Below are positions 27,612-38,780 of a stretch of 64,000 nt of DNA, piece after piece. The notes under the pieces were generated by a model, which saw only the letters and a list, made by a program, of their open reading frames with translations, ran no database searches and was not told the DNA's origin. A program made the translations under genes and the position numbers. Origin of the DNA: Amphirosellinia nigrospora (Eukaryota > Ascomycota > Sordariomycetes > Xylariales > Xylariaceae); NCBI GenBank assembly GCA_004123355.1, contig SCHM01000001.1:6768193-6832192 (forward strand), read 5' to 3'. Position 1 is the stretch's first letter, and each line of letters opens with the position of its first letter.

Positions 27612-27836
27612 TCTGAACACCTTCCAAGCCCTCTATCTGAGCCCTTGTGACACGAACAGCCGTTTCTTCGATAGGTTTCAGCTTTAGATTCGCTGCTGGT
27701 GGCCGATTGGCGCCGCGGCCTGCTCGGCGATTCCAAGGCCCGTTCGCGTGATGCCGTATTGTCGTGCTACTGTAGTTAATTTCGCCGTGGGATAGTGGTC
27801 TAGGTATTTGAGGGCGCTCTGAACGGTCTCCTCCAT
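27612..27836 (-). pseudogene. Broken pogo/Fot1-like transposase N-terminal fragment
   Basis: On the minus strand from ATG at 27836 the translation reads SALKYLDHYPTAKLTTVARQYGI, a helix-turn-helix (psq/CENP-B-type) start that I recognise from fungal Tc1/mariner pogo-class transposases. After about 35 codons the frame is lost; a different frame then gives NRPPAANLKLKPIEETA, which fits the next part of the same family. Nothing resembling the DDE catalytic core follows. It is a short degenerate remnant; terminal repeats were not identified. Confidence 0.6.
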
Positions 27837-29335
27837 TTTGAGACTTCGAATCAACGGCGTGGGTGAGTATTTTGATAATTCGTGGTGGTTTAATTTGGTA
27901 TAACAGACGAAATAGTCGTCACAAACTATGTGAACAGCTTCATAAGTGCATAAAGTTACAGCTTGTGTCTCCCTCCCGTATTAGTTCATGAACATAAGAC
28001 AAACAGGGTTTGCCCCGCTTGCTACCACGTCGGATTTACCCTTGATGATTCGTTGCCATATTCGTGAGTTCGCAGAGTAGACTTCTCAGCTGCGAGAGTT
28101 CTCCTCCTCCCCCTATATAGTCAAGACAGCAACTGTGTTTGAGAGGAATTACGCTAGGGAGCTATATCGTTTTGACATTCATGTCCTCGGAGGCCTCTAG
28201 ACAGTTTACCCCGCAAGAGCAATGCACAAGTATGAATCTTTGCGTAGCTACGGCGACCAGGTCGAACTTCGCATCTCTAGCGTAGGAGAAACTAAGGCTG
28301 TGTTAATTCATGTCGGTGAAAATAGCCTCAAATTTGATCAGTTGTATTGCTTATGAGGAGGGTATGTCGATTTAGCTGAAGAAGCAAATTGTTGTTGAAT
28401 GGGTTAGGCTTGAGGCTTGCGTATTGACTAGCCGGGCTCGATACGTGACAACGGTATTGTATATCTGTAATTAATAAGGGGATCGAGAATAGAATGGTGA
28501 TAGTGTTGAGCATCGCAAGCATATCATGAGGATGGTGGCGCCTCTAATAGTTTGGTTGCCACGAATACTGAGATAAGGGATATTCCAAATGTTCTTGAGC
28601 AAGGCGCTAATTAGACAAAGTTCATAGGACGATGGAGTGCCGTATGACTATCGTGTGTGTGCTGCTACTAAAAACTTGAGAACCCATTGTTCAAAGTTAA
28701 GTCAAGGTTGAGAGAAACAATACCATTTCAAGCTGACCAGGCGCAGGATACGAGTTGGTGGTAGGGTAGCTTTCAGCCACAAAACGATATTGGCGTAGTG
28801 TACACAATAAAGTCTCCAATAAGAGGTCGGTCGGAAGGATCGGGCATGGGAAGATTGCGGAGCTGAAGACGGGAAGAACATACTAACCCTGTTGCTGATT
28901 GGGATAGCAGTAGAACGTATAGAGAAGAATTTAGCCTCATGACGAATTTGTAAGAATACGTACCTACACTAGGTTAGTGTCCTCTTAGTCGGCTGTAGTT
29001 CCCGGATCGACCGTGCCGTACCTAGTTCACGCGCTTAGCATCATTGTGCCAATGACAAACAATTGCTGACATTTTGATATCAACAAAGAACAATATTCTG
29101 TGTCTTTACTTGTCTTCGTAAGACATCAACCCACAACGATTCTAGACTCACCCAGTTCGAGCCAGTTATTCTTCTGACTTGTTAAAAAAGGGGTTAAACT
29201 GTACCCTTGGCAGTTTGGCGGCTGGGCTCAATCTCCACTGCCGCCGAACACTGTCACATCGGTGTGTGCATTATTGGAATCCTTCCCATGTGTTGTCCGT
29301 GCCGGCTCCATCCGACGATGAAAAAATGTCTTACT
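27837..29335. other. Gene-poor region around transposon remnants
   Basis: No gene is supported. The DNA is stop-rich in all frames and probably derives from decayed repeats. Confidence 0.45.
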
Positions 29336-29698
29336 TACGGAGGTCTGTGCCAAAATTGACGATCATCCTTGGCAATGGTGTAAAGTGCAAATGGGGGAGC
29401 TTATATACGGTGTAACGGCTTGGCAAGCAGTGTTTCGGGCCGGCAGTAGTCTATAAAGTCATAGACCACTAACTACGCTATACCGTTAGTACAGATGGGG
29501 CATATCAATCGCTAGCTAGAGCGGAGTTCAGGGCTTAGCCTAGTAGGGTAGATACCCAGCCAGCTTTCTGTTGAGACTGTCGGGCTGCAAGCGGCCCGAT
29601 GAACTGGTTGCCAAGCCGTTACACCGTATATAAGCTCCCCCATTTGCACTTTACACCATTGCCAAGGATGATCGTCAATTTTGGCACAGACCTCCGTA
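29336..29698. repeat. Perfect 91-base inverted repeat with 181-base spacer
   Basis: The left arm, 29336-29426, and right arm, 29608-29698, are exact reverse complements over 91 bases (the left arm starts tacggaggtctgtgcc and ends cggcttggcaa). Beyond the inner ends a weaker match continues for about 20 bases. The spacer (29427-29607) has no open frame. I see no clear target-site duplication. It could be a non-autonomous fold-back or MITE-like element, or a hairpin-RNA source. The arms are shorter than the size usually needed for repeat-induced point mutation, which may explain their identity in otherwise decayed DNA. Confidence 0.85.
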
Positions 29699-31315
29699 CA
29701 TCAACCCTAAGACGCTATTAAGTGGGCGGCGTGCGGATGAAACCGAAACTGTCTAATTACAGTAAATATATAGTCGAACTGTTGCTTGTTTGCCGATCTA
29801 GCCTAGACTCTCGCTTCTCGTTTCTAAAAAGGCAAATGTACCTGAAGATCCGGGGATGTCTTGCTCTAGGATGTCGCATTGCAGTTCTACACCTCCATGT
29901 TTGGCATCCATAGGCGGTCGTGAAGCTCGTGTCGTGGCGTAATAATACCTGCAACGTTCGATCACAGCTCGGTTCGACCTTCGATGCATCCTTGGCGACC
30001 CTGCAGATCTACATGGAAGTATTGGCGTCATGCATGTTAGCGACCAGTCGAGACCATCGCCTAATGCCCATAGGACCGTTCCAAAAAAACAAAAAAAAAA
30101 CCACGGACTCTCGGTGTGGACAAATAACTTTTTTATACATTTTGCCATTTATCTGGTATATGGTATAACATTACGTTCTACGAGCGGCTTTGCCTCGTAG
30201 AATGAGGGTAGGGGTTTTCCCCTTCGTCTTTCTCTACTACTTCGGCGCCGGCTGATATATGATAGCAAATCCAAGCTCCAAGTATAAGCAAGACCTGACG
30301 CGGCTATTATGTTCGTATACCGAATCGTTCAGGTGAGACCTCAGCGTCATACTGTACGGCATAACGGTATGGGCTAATGCACCTATGCGGGCTCTTAGAA
30401 CCACACTATCGACTGCGCAAATCGTCAAAACTAACAACTCAAAGCTCAGCAAGCAAGGCCATACGGGGTCGGTCCTTTTGTTCTTAGTGTAATCGATAAT
30501 GAACAAGACTATTCGAAAGCGCCTTAAGAAGAGTATGTGTAAACAAAATACATATCATAACTGTTGCTGCGATAAACACAAATTTTATCGTGTTGTCGTC
30601 GATGAACCGCAAGTAAAGGGAGATCAATTGGCGCCGCCTTGGCTGAACGTGGCTAGGTTTCGCTTCGTCTACCGAAAGTGTCTAATAATGTAGGCACATG
30701 TACCCTTGTCATCCCGTTTTGTTTGCCGACTAATCTAGAGCGTGCCCACTAGCGTCGACTAAGTAGACGACCGACTACTTGGCTACCTTGAATTCCATTT
30801 CTAGCACAATAGATCCTAAAACGTATTTTCCCCTTGCCTACTTTGGTAGGGTTGCATGTCCATAGAAGCCTCACCCGGATGTGGCATCGTATGGGCTGTG
30901 AGCATAAGCAACATTGCGACTAGGTTTTATCAGGGTCTCTCCACAAGAAGCTGAAATGCAAGTGAGCCTGAACCGATCAAACGCCGTCGTATTATTCAAC
31001 GTCGACCTGGTACTGCAGTCATCAGTCTCTGCTCCTACAGCGTACAGGTACTATTTTCGACATGTGTTCTAGTTCAATGTCTCTCGCTACGCGAGAATCC
31101 TTGCAAAGGACCCAGAGGCAGCTTGAGGGTAGAAAGCTTCCAGGGTCTATATGTCCCCAGAGGTTTACCACTCGATTGAATATATAAGGCCTGTCCCCCA
31201 TCGTTGCCAGTCCAGATTAGAATGTTGTCATCGGCAGGACACGAGATCTCCTAGGTTATCACCTTCTCCAAAGAGTGCTACTTTTCACTCGGGCCGGAAG
31301 TCCTCGACTGACACC
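29699..31315. other. Gene-poor region upstream of the WSC gene
   Basis: No supported gene. An A-rich tract occurs at about 30083-30102. A 64-codon frame at 30499-30693 is basic and Cys-containing but is not recognised. The last 200 bases are the probable promoter and leader of the WSC gene. Confidence 0.45.
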
Positions 31316-33639
31316 ATGGTTGCGATCAAGTCGGTAGCTGCCGTTGCGGCACTCTCGCTCTTCAACACAGCTCAGGCTTGGTACAACGACCTACCTTCGT
31401 GCCTCTCGCCTTTCGAACCATTCGTTTACACAGGATGTTACGACAATGGGCAGCCTGGGCAAAAGGAAGCCCTGAGTCTTCGTAGCGATCTTGATTCACA
31501 GAACATGACTGTTGAGATCTGTGTTGCTCATTGCAAGGGTGAGTAACTCGTTAGCAATTTAGAGGGCGAAGCTTACTTAGCCGTTAGGCAACGACTATCG
31601 GCTGGCTGGTCTGTCGTATTACGGAGTTTGCTACTGCGGGGAGACAGTTTCGACAGCTTTGCTCGCAGAGGATCAGTGCTCGTTTCCTTGCTCTGGTAAC
31701 AGTTCTGAAACTTGTGGCGGAGATTCAGAAATCAACATCTGGATGGACCCGACGTTCCCGCCGCTTAAAGACCAGACAGACACTAGCGAATATGCTTCGG
31801 TTGGATGTTGGACAGATGACTCCAGCGATGGCAAGGCCCTGTTCTACCGGCAGGATAACCTTGACTCTTCCACATTGACGACTGAGAAATGCTTACAGTC
31901 TTGCCTCACTGGCGGTTTCCCATTCGCCGGAACTGAGTATGGTACGTAATTCCGAAGTCACCTGAAAAGACCCTCAAGCTCACCATGTAAACAGGCGGGG
32001 AGTGCTATTGCGGTGTAGTCGTTGGTAATGGCACTAACCTGGCCACCGACTCGTCAACTTGCAACATGCCCTGCAATGGCAATTCCACCCAGACGTGCGG
32101 TGGTCCATCCAGACTTAGTCTTTACGTTGCTAAGGACTTGCAATCCCTTGAGCCATGTGGCACACCCCCTAATACGTCGAGCACCATCACCACGTCCTCT
32201 GTGACCTCGACCACGTCCTCCGTAACCTCGATTACATACCCCGTGTCTTCAACCACGTCCTCCGTGATTTCGACAACATCTTCCACGACTTCGATCACGT
32301 ACCCTGTATCTTCGTCCACATCCTCCGTAACATCGACCAAGTATCCTGTGTCTTCAACTACGTACCCTGTATCCTCGACTACGTCTTCCGTGACTTCGGC
32401 CACGTATCCAGTCTCTTCGACTACGTCAAGCACCATTACCACATCCTCAGTGTCTTCAACTAAGACTCCTGTGACTTCGGCCACGTATCCAGTCTCTTCG
32501 ACTACGTCAAGCACCATTACCACATCCTCAGTGTCTTCAACTAAGACTCCTGTGACTTCGGCCACGTACCCCGTCTCTTCGACTACATCGAGCACCACCA
32601 CCACCACATCATCCGTGTCGTCAACCAAGACTTCTGCGACTTCGGCCACGTATCCCGTATCTTCGACCACGTCCTCCGTGTCTTCAACCAAGACTCCTGT
32701 GACTTCAATCACGTACCCTGTGTCTTCGACTACGTCTTCTGTGACTTCGACTAAGTCTTCCGTCACTTCTGCCACATACCCTGTATCTACGACCAAGTAC
32801 CCTGTATCTTCAACTACAACCACGAGCGCCCCTGTTTGTACAACCACAACTGTGACGCCGCCAACATGTGAATACAAAGTTGGCAAATGGTGCTCGAATC
32901 CCATCCCCGACTGGCATGATAATAAGGGCTGCCTCCAATCCTGGTCCCAGTGTACACTCCAAAGTACCAGTTGCTTCCTGAACGCCGGGTTCCCTGATTC
33001 ATTGCAGTGCTTGGACTATTCGGGCTGGTGCTCTAATCTTAACCTTTATTGTCTCACAAGTTGCTTGTTAGGCTCATGCGACGGCAAGTCCGCATTCATT
33101 AAGAAGTCCCCTCCCAAGAGCGGTGGTTATCCCACCACCCAGACTTCTACATACCCATGCCCAACCACTATCAAAACCACTACGACGAAGACCACGACCA
33201 CGACAACAGCCGGATATCCGACATCCAGCTGCCCCGTCGCAACGCCTACGGGAATCTGCGTCCAGCCCACCAACTGGCAGTACGGATACGCCCCCGGCAA
33301 GCCAGTGGGAGGAATCGATCTCCCCATCGTGACGTGCAACAACATCAAGGACGACTACAACTCGGGCAATGTCTTCAAGCTGTACACTGACCAGGATAGC
33401 AACAAGTGCCCATCGTACCCCCGGCCCCAGTGCCCCAACGCCTGCCAGGACGCCTGCAAGACGCAATATCAGCAAGCGAGTCGGTCTACGCCGAGGGTTG
33501 CAGGAGCGGTAGCTTCAATCAGCGTTACGGCGATGCTGATGCGGCATGCAAGGCCCAGTACAATGACTGTTTGACTGTCAACAAGAACGTCAAGGGTAAC
33601 GGGCAGTGCACCACCTGGTCTGACGGCTGCTCGTACTAA
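31316..33639 (+). CDS. Secreted WSC-domain protein with Ser/Thr-rich repeats (one apparent frameshift)
   Basis: Exons 31316-31538, 31588-31941 and 31995-33639; introns of 49 and 53 bases (GTGAGT, GTACGT) both join phase-1 Gly codons. With one base added near 33475 the product is 740 residues. The start was chosen for the signal peptide (MVAIKSVAAVAALSLFNTAQA). Two WSC domains follow (about 35-130 and 150-255), each with the typical spacing ending in YCG and CxGNSSxTCGG-like segments. WSC domains bind wall polysaccharides. A Ser/Thr/Val-rich region (about 265-500) with 27-residue repeats is surely O-mannosylated in life if secreted. The C-terminus is Cys-rich (WCSNPIPDW, ACKTQYQQ, then YAEGC, CTTWSDGCSY). 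No transmembrane helix is seen, so secretion or wall attachment is inferred. The frame change loses a Cys-containing repeat unless corrected. Confidence 0.82.
32190..32830 (+). repeat. Ser/Thr-coding tandem repeats in the WSC protein
   Basis: Imperfect repeats of words such as tcctccgtgtcttcaac encode TSSVSST and ATYPVSSTT units. One 81-base (27-codon) period is nearly exact: copies begin at about 32401 and 32482 and start a third time at about 32563. The period keeps the reading frame. Confidence 0.85.
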
Positions 33640-34293
33640 TTTCGGACGGAGCTTAGTTCTAGTGTTACAGCTAGGAGGTGTATGCCTTGGGTGCAAGAAG
33701 AAGTGAGTTTCAGCAAGGTGTTGGTGGAGATTAAAATCTGGCTTATGGATGATGATGAGTAATCATAATGTAAAGGTAGAAGGGAAGGGCTTTTGTTCAA
33801 ATCCTCTACATTGACGAACTAAAGCTATGCGGTTATGACGAGGGTTACGCTGTATTGTTTGCTTATGTGTATATCTATTTATAACAGATATAAACTACAA
33901 TATGAGATTAATGCTCAGCAATTTCAATCGATTTCTTTTACATGATATGGATACCTACCTCCTAATGTTTCGGGTGAACATAACAGCAATAACTGCCTAC
34001 TTACTAGTCGGGTCAACTTCGACGCGCAAGCCATTCTTTTACCCCACAGAACGGTTCCTCCGCAAAAAGGGGCCCTGCCTTCGCGGTCGAAAAATGAACA
34101 AGGTTTAACTGATCCTGTAAGCGGAGCAAGAAGTATGCGCATGTTTGAGCAATTTACATAGCGTTGTCTGTAGTGGGGGCTTGGCGGTGTTTGTAGATTT
34201 TCTAAACCAGAGCATGGTCGTTTGTTTTGTTTATCAAGAAAACTTCCCCTCTCATCAGCTTTTGAGCGAGGCCTTAGGTAGACGGAATCAGTA
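33640..34293. other. Intergenic region
   Basis: Holds the WSC gene 3' flank and the promoter of the ATG22-family gene. AT-rich around 33860-33960; nothing else is seen. Confidence 0.55.
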
Positions 34294-35852
34294 ATGATGA
34301 ATACTAAGCCTGCAAAAGAGGGAGTCGAGCTCCTGGATTTGGGGGATGCGATCGGCGGCGGCCCGCAAGCCTCAATACTTTCACGGAAGCAATTACGGCG
34401 TTACGAAACAGGATACTTCATGTCAACTTTTGCAATTGGCCCTCCGTTTGCGTCTTTCGTGACATATGTCGGCTTCCAACTTCAAAATATCGGTTACGTG
34501 GTAGGGCACGCTCCGGGGGAAGCGCCTCGCTCGGGATGCCTTCCCACGGCGACGTCTTGCCGGGTACCGTTTGCTGGATCGGGAGATGTTAATCTCACTT
34601 CCTATGTCCTCTACTTAAACGCGATTATCTATGCCTTGAGCGGAGGTCTTACGCTAATCATATCTGGCATTGGAGATTACCTCAACTACCAACGTGAACA
34701 ATACATTGTTCAGTTGATCATATATGGGGTCCTATGTTTACCAATCGCCAGTCTAAGGGCAGTGATTTGATGACTTTCAATACATTATCGGCGCTATACG
34801 TGGTCTTTAACGTCATAGGATTCATAGCTGGCGCATGGATGAATATTTTCATACCGTTCGTGATGCACAAGTCGGAAGAGGCGGAATCTCCATCACCCCA
34901 ACAGGCCTCTAACAGCGACGAAGATCTTGCGAGGAAATCTATTGAGGATGGCATGAGAATGGGAGTTTGGGGCTCTAATGGTCTAAGCGCAGGCCAAATT
35001 GTTCTATATATCATTTCCCTCGGTCTGACATTTGTCTCTGCGTCGTACGCTGGACTTTATACGACAACGGCGGCGGGCGCGCTCTGTATTGTGATTTCTC
35101 TCCTAGCCTGGCGCTTGTTACCTGCCCCGAAGCCCAAGAGTGAGCAAAGGAGTAAGACTAGTCGAGACTGGCTAATGCTTCCATTGACGACTTTCTCGCT
35201 CCTATTTCGGCAAATCTGGGAGTATCCAGAGTCCTTTAAGTATCTCCTGGCTTATACGGTGTACACCGATACGGTATTTGCTTTCAGTACGGTCACTGCT
35301 CAGTTATTCAACCTCAACATCCGCCCGAGCTTGCGTGAGTTCACCTACTACTCGCTCGTTCAGCCAGGTGCTGCAATAATCAGCGCCACAGTCTTCCTGT
35401 ACGCCCGGCCAACGGTGAAGAATTATCTCGGGATGACACTGCGGCACTGGACAATCATCTGCTACGCAGTTACCTGCTTCTGCACTCTCTGGTGTGCCAT
35501 CGGAATCTCGCCTTCGGTCAGCATCGGGTTCAAGCACCGCTGGGAATTCTACTTCTTCCAATCTCTGCAGTCGATCGCCGCAAGTATAGCCGGCGTCGCT
35601 TTCAGGGTTCTTTTCTCGAGGCTTTTCCCGCAGGGCAAGGAGATCCAGTTCTTCGGATTCCAGCTTGTCCTCTCCCTCGGTACGGTATGGATCCCTCAAA
35701 TCGTAAACGGGCCGATCGTCGATGCGACAAATAACCTCCGGTTGCCTGCTGCGATAAGCTCAGTACTTCTATTATTCTGCGTTGCTATCACGATGACAGT
35801 CGATGAGCGGAAAGGTATGCAGCAAGCGGGGTATGAAAGTTTTGGCGATTGA
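34294..35852 (+). CDS. ATG22-family vacuolar transporter (one apparent frameshift)
   Basis: An intronless gene whose frame changes once near 34757. With one base added the product is 519 residues, within the usual ATG22-family range. Several hydrophobic membrane segments are visible, with conserved blocks LTLIISGIGDY, TLSALYVVFNVIGFIAGAW, MGVWGSNGLSAGQIV and FKYLLAYTVYTDTVFAF. ATG22 proteins are MFS-type permeases of the vacuole that export amino acids released by autophagy; fungi often carry paralogues, so this need not be the canonical Atg22. The break separates the first four membrane segments from the rest, which would destroy the protein if real. No GT-AG pair around the break restores the frame, so an intron does not explain it. 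Confidence 0.8.
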
Positions 35853-36431
35853 AACCTTAACGCAAGGTATACATATTCTTGTATTTATAAAATGGCTGAT
35901 AGAATTTTTGAACGATAGTGTCCCCCCTTACTCCTTTTGTCGGTTGTATGAAATCTGTCACTGAAAATTGGGGTTTGAGGAACTCTCATTTCAGTGACTT
36001 CCTCGGTATCTCGTTTCAAATAACTTCTTTACTCACAATCCTCCACATCTACCGGGTCCTAGAGCCTCTCAAATAGCTCGAAATGACACAGTATCTCTTA
36101 ATAGGAAGGGAATACTGTACGATACAAATGATTAGAGTAAATCGTCATGCAACGGTTTGATTATACAATGAGAGAAACCTCGCAACGGTCTTCAAAAGAC
36201 AAGGCGTCTCCCACAGTAGTGGAAGTTGAGTTGGAAATAGTGCCGGATGGGCTGTAAACTATAACGCTTGATTGACCGCCCAATAAACTTACAATATGAA
36301 AGTAATGGCCTGCAATAAGAACAGTTGAATTAAAGACCACGATTCGGTGCCTCATCTTTTCGGCGACTGAAAATGGAGACCTGCTACATAAACTCTTCCC
36401 TCTGGCTTTTCGGATTTCAGTCTTGTCGTAT
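35853..36431. other. Intergenic region between convergent genes
   Basis: The ATG22-like and 2EXR genes converge here. No coding signal is seen. Confidence 0.55.
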
Positions 36432-37640
36432 TTAGGATAAGGCCCCAGTGGGTAAGTGGACGAGTCCAAGCTCAGGCCAGTAATCTGATAGATTCCAAGG
36501 ATCTATAGTGTTATGAGGATGCCTCGATTTGGTGTTCTGGGTGAAAGCGTCAGTTGGGAACATCCAAAACCCAAAGGCAACGCTATCTGTCCTCTCTTGT
36601 GCTTCCTGCCCTTCGACTGTCAAGTGGATGTCTGGCGCTAGGGATGACGGCGACGCCTGGTGGAGCACACGGTTGGTACCAGGGGCGCGCAATCGCTGTT
36701 GGTCTGGGTCGTCGTAGGATGTATCCTCAGTCGGCAGACAAGGGTTTAGGTCGGTGTACATGAAGAGAATGCGAGATTCCACCTGCGAAGGGTCGAGGCC
36801 CCATTCCTCTAGCATCAGCCTCCAGTCAGAGATACCTCGCACGATATTGTTGAAGCCCAGGAACAATCGTACGAGATCACGTTCGATAGGACGTGGGTCA
36901 CGGGGTAGCAGATCGAAAGCTGGAAAGCTAGACATCAATGGGCAGAATTCTTGCGTCATTCGCGGCCCGCCTTCAGCATCAGAATGGGAAACGAAGTCAT
37001 TATATCGCTCCCTCCGTGCCTTCACATGATAAGAATTGGTTTCTGTTATAAGGTAGAATTCGCGGATATTATTTATAGCCTGGATGAATTTAGGACACTG
37101 AACATTCGGTTCGCTGAAATGTGGTTCGGTGTTGGTCAACCAGATCGCTATATTACACAACCCGATGCGGCGATGGTCGTGCTCGGCGACAGCAGAAAAG
37201 AAGTCGGGCAGCTGGTAAGCGTCTTGAAACCAGAGAATATCGTGTTCCGGGTTGAAGGGAAAGACACCAAAGTGACTAGTTTTATCGTCCAGGCCCCGAG
37301 GTGACAGCGCGCAGTGAAGACGCACTCGATAGAATTCAAGAGCGGCATTTCGAGCCTCAGAGTTAACCCTCAGTAGTTTGCTCAAGAGATGGAAGCCGCT
37401 GACACGCAAGAAGGGCCGTCCGTATCGAATTTGTTTCGATTCTTGTTCGGTCATACCTCTGGGTGGGTGCTCCCTCAGACTCACTCGGATCAGCCGCCTC
37501 TGCTGCAATGCAAACTTCCATATTTGGTTGCGAAGTTCCCAGGGCAACAGCACGAATTGCGGAAAGCTGTACTTTTCCTTGTACTCCTTGTTGAGCACTC
37601 TCGTAGATTGGTCGCTAGACACTAGATATGGCGCCATCAT
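36432..37640 (-). CDS. 2EXR-domain protein (fungal, function unknown)
   Basis: A single intact exon of 402 residues. The N-terminal part has the 2EXR pattern: FPQFVLLPWELRNQIWKFAL at about 27-46, then RRLIRVSL, and a HLLSKLLRVNSEARNAALEFY block (about 82-102). 2EXR proteins are abundant in Pezizomycotina and F-box-like at the start, but no biochemical role is established. The C-terminal half is not recognised. It lies between surface-protein and transporter genes with no obvious functional link. The start at 37640 is the first ATG of the open frame; a second Met follows directly. Confidence 0.8.
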   Translation of the reverse strand: MMAPYLVSSDQSTRVLNKEYKEKYSFPQFVLLPWELRNQIWKFALQQRRLIRVSLREHPPRGMTEQESKQIRYGRPFLRVSGFHLLSKLLRVNSEARNAALEFYRVRLHCALSPRGLDDKTSHFGVFPFNPEHDILWFQDAYQLPDFFSAVAEHDHRRIGLCNIAIWLTNTEPHFSEPNVQCPKFIQAINNIREFYLITETNSYHVKARRERYNDFVSHSDAEGGPRMTQEFCPLMSSFPAFDLLPRDPRPIERDLVRLFLGFNNIVRGISDWRLMLEEWGLDPSQVESRILFMYTDLNPCLPTEDTSYDDPDQQRLRAPGTNRVLHQASPSSLAPDIHLTVEGQEAQERTDSVAFGFWMFPTDAFTQNTKSRHPHNTIDPWNLSDYWPELGLVHLPTGALS

Positions 37641-38366
37641 AAAGAGGGTCGCAACAAGTTGAATTCGATGATATTTTCATGGAACTAGCAATCGTGACCG
37701 CTGTACTGGGTAATTCTATGGTGAATTTTATAATTTATGGCGGGGTTGTAGAAGTGAGATGAGGGGTATGGAGGGGCTCTGTTTCCTATCCCTCTCTAAA
37801 ATGTAACCTTGCCCCTTGCCCTCAATTTAGAGCCCCTTTCGGTAGGACTTATTGAAATTATCTTAGAGCAAGGGCCCGCCACTTGGCCAAGTGTTAATGT
37901 CAGGCGTCGAAAAACTGTCACAATGCAAACAGATAGAGTTTCTTTTTCTCTTCTCTTTTTCATACGCTCCCTTAAACTTTTATTTCAGTAGTGGCCATTC
38001 AAGAGCAGGGTAAGAGGTAATTGCTTGGAGTTTTGCCACGTACGAATACGGTCCCGAACCAAACGCTTAGGATGTCAGAGATCCTTAAACTATAAAATTT
38101 GACCAAAGTTTAATAAGTCTAGTGATTAATACGAGAGCCTCGTACATCGTCGTCGCTCATATAAATATCGTGCAGTGTCAAACCCCCTCTCTCTAGGCTC
38201 CAACTTTCCAATTACCGCGAAAGCACCCGACCCATGAGTGTTACTCCAATGCCTGATATATTCAGAGAAAGTATAGTTTGGAGTTTGGCAACCGCAAAAC
38301 GGGCAGATGCCAAACGAGTATCCTAGGCGTAGCTTGCCTGGCGACATGCCATCTCGACACATGTTT
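37641..38366. other. Intergenic region, with a weak zinc-finger-like frame
   Basis: A minus-strand frame at 38362-38126 (78 codons) contains CPFCGCQ followed by HWSNTHG, a C2H2-like pattern. It starts directly downstream of the Gln-rich gene on the same strand and overlaps its likely 3' UTR, so a separate gene is doubtful. Confidence 0.3.
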
Positions 38367-38780
38367 TTACGCGTCCCTAAAGCTGTAGTTAGTACAATTT
38401 ACACCGGAAATACTTGACTACAGCGAAAAAGACATAGCCAACACTTACAAGAGAGACAGTGTCAGATCTCCGTGTAGTCGAGCCTTCAATGTGACCTCGA
38501 CTTCAATATTTAGATCAAGTCGTAGTTTGAGCGTGTCACTCTTGCCATCATCGCCTCCTTGTGATTGCTGCTGCTGCATCATCATCTGCTGTTGTTGCGC
38601 CATCTGCATCTGTTGCTGCTGTTGCCAGACTTGGTTCGGGTCTTCCATCTGCTGCACGGCATTCTGCTGACCCTTGTTCTTGCGCCCACGACGACGACGG
38701 TTCGGTGAACGAGAAGGGGAGACAGAACTCTCTGTTGCGCTCTCGGCGTAGGGCGCTGGCTTGGCTTCGGTTTCAGACAT
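38367..38780 (-). CDS. Small Gln-rich protein with conserved C-terminal block
   Basis: Two exons, 38780-38449 and 38376-38367, give 113 residues; the 72-base intron has a GTAAGT donor, a TACTAAC branch site and a CTTTAG acceptor, leaving only ten coding bases in exon 2. The middle has a basic patch (SPNRRRRGRKNKG) and a Gln/Met-rich tract; the end has a conserved-looking block, LKLRLDLNIEVEVTLKARLHGDLTL. Similar short proteins are common in filamentous ascomycetes but I know no function for them. If the intron is not used the protein ends at LSLL, with the same conserved block. Confidence 0.7.

Noticed and set aside
32122-32904. 260-codon minus-strand open frame
   Set aside because: It is the antisense shadow of the Ser/Thr repeat region of the WSC gene; its Val/Glu/Asp repeats follow from the opposite-strand codons.
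38126-38362. Minus-strand 78-codon frame with C2H2-like spacing
   Set aside because: Lies in the presumed 3' UTR of the Gln-rich gene and lacks a second finger or recognisable family.
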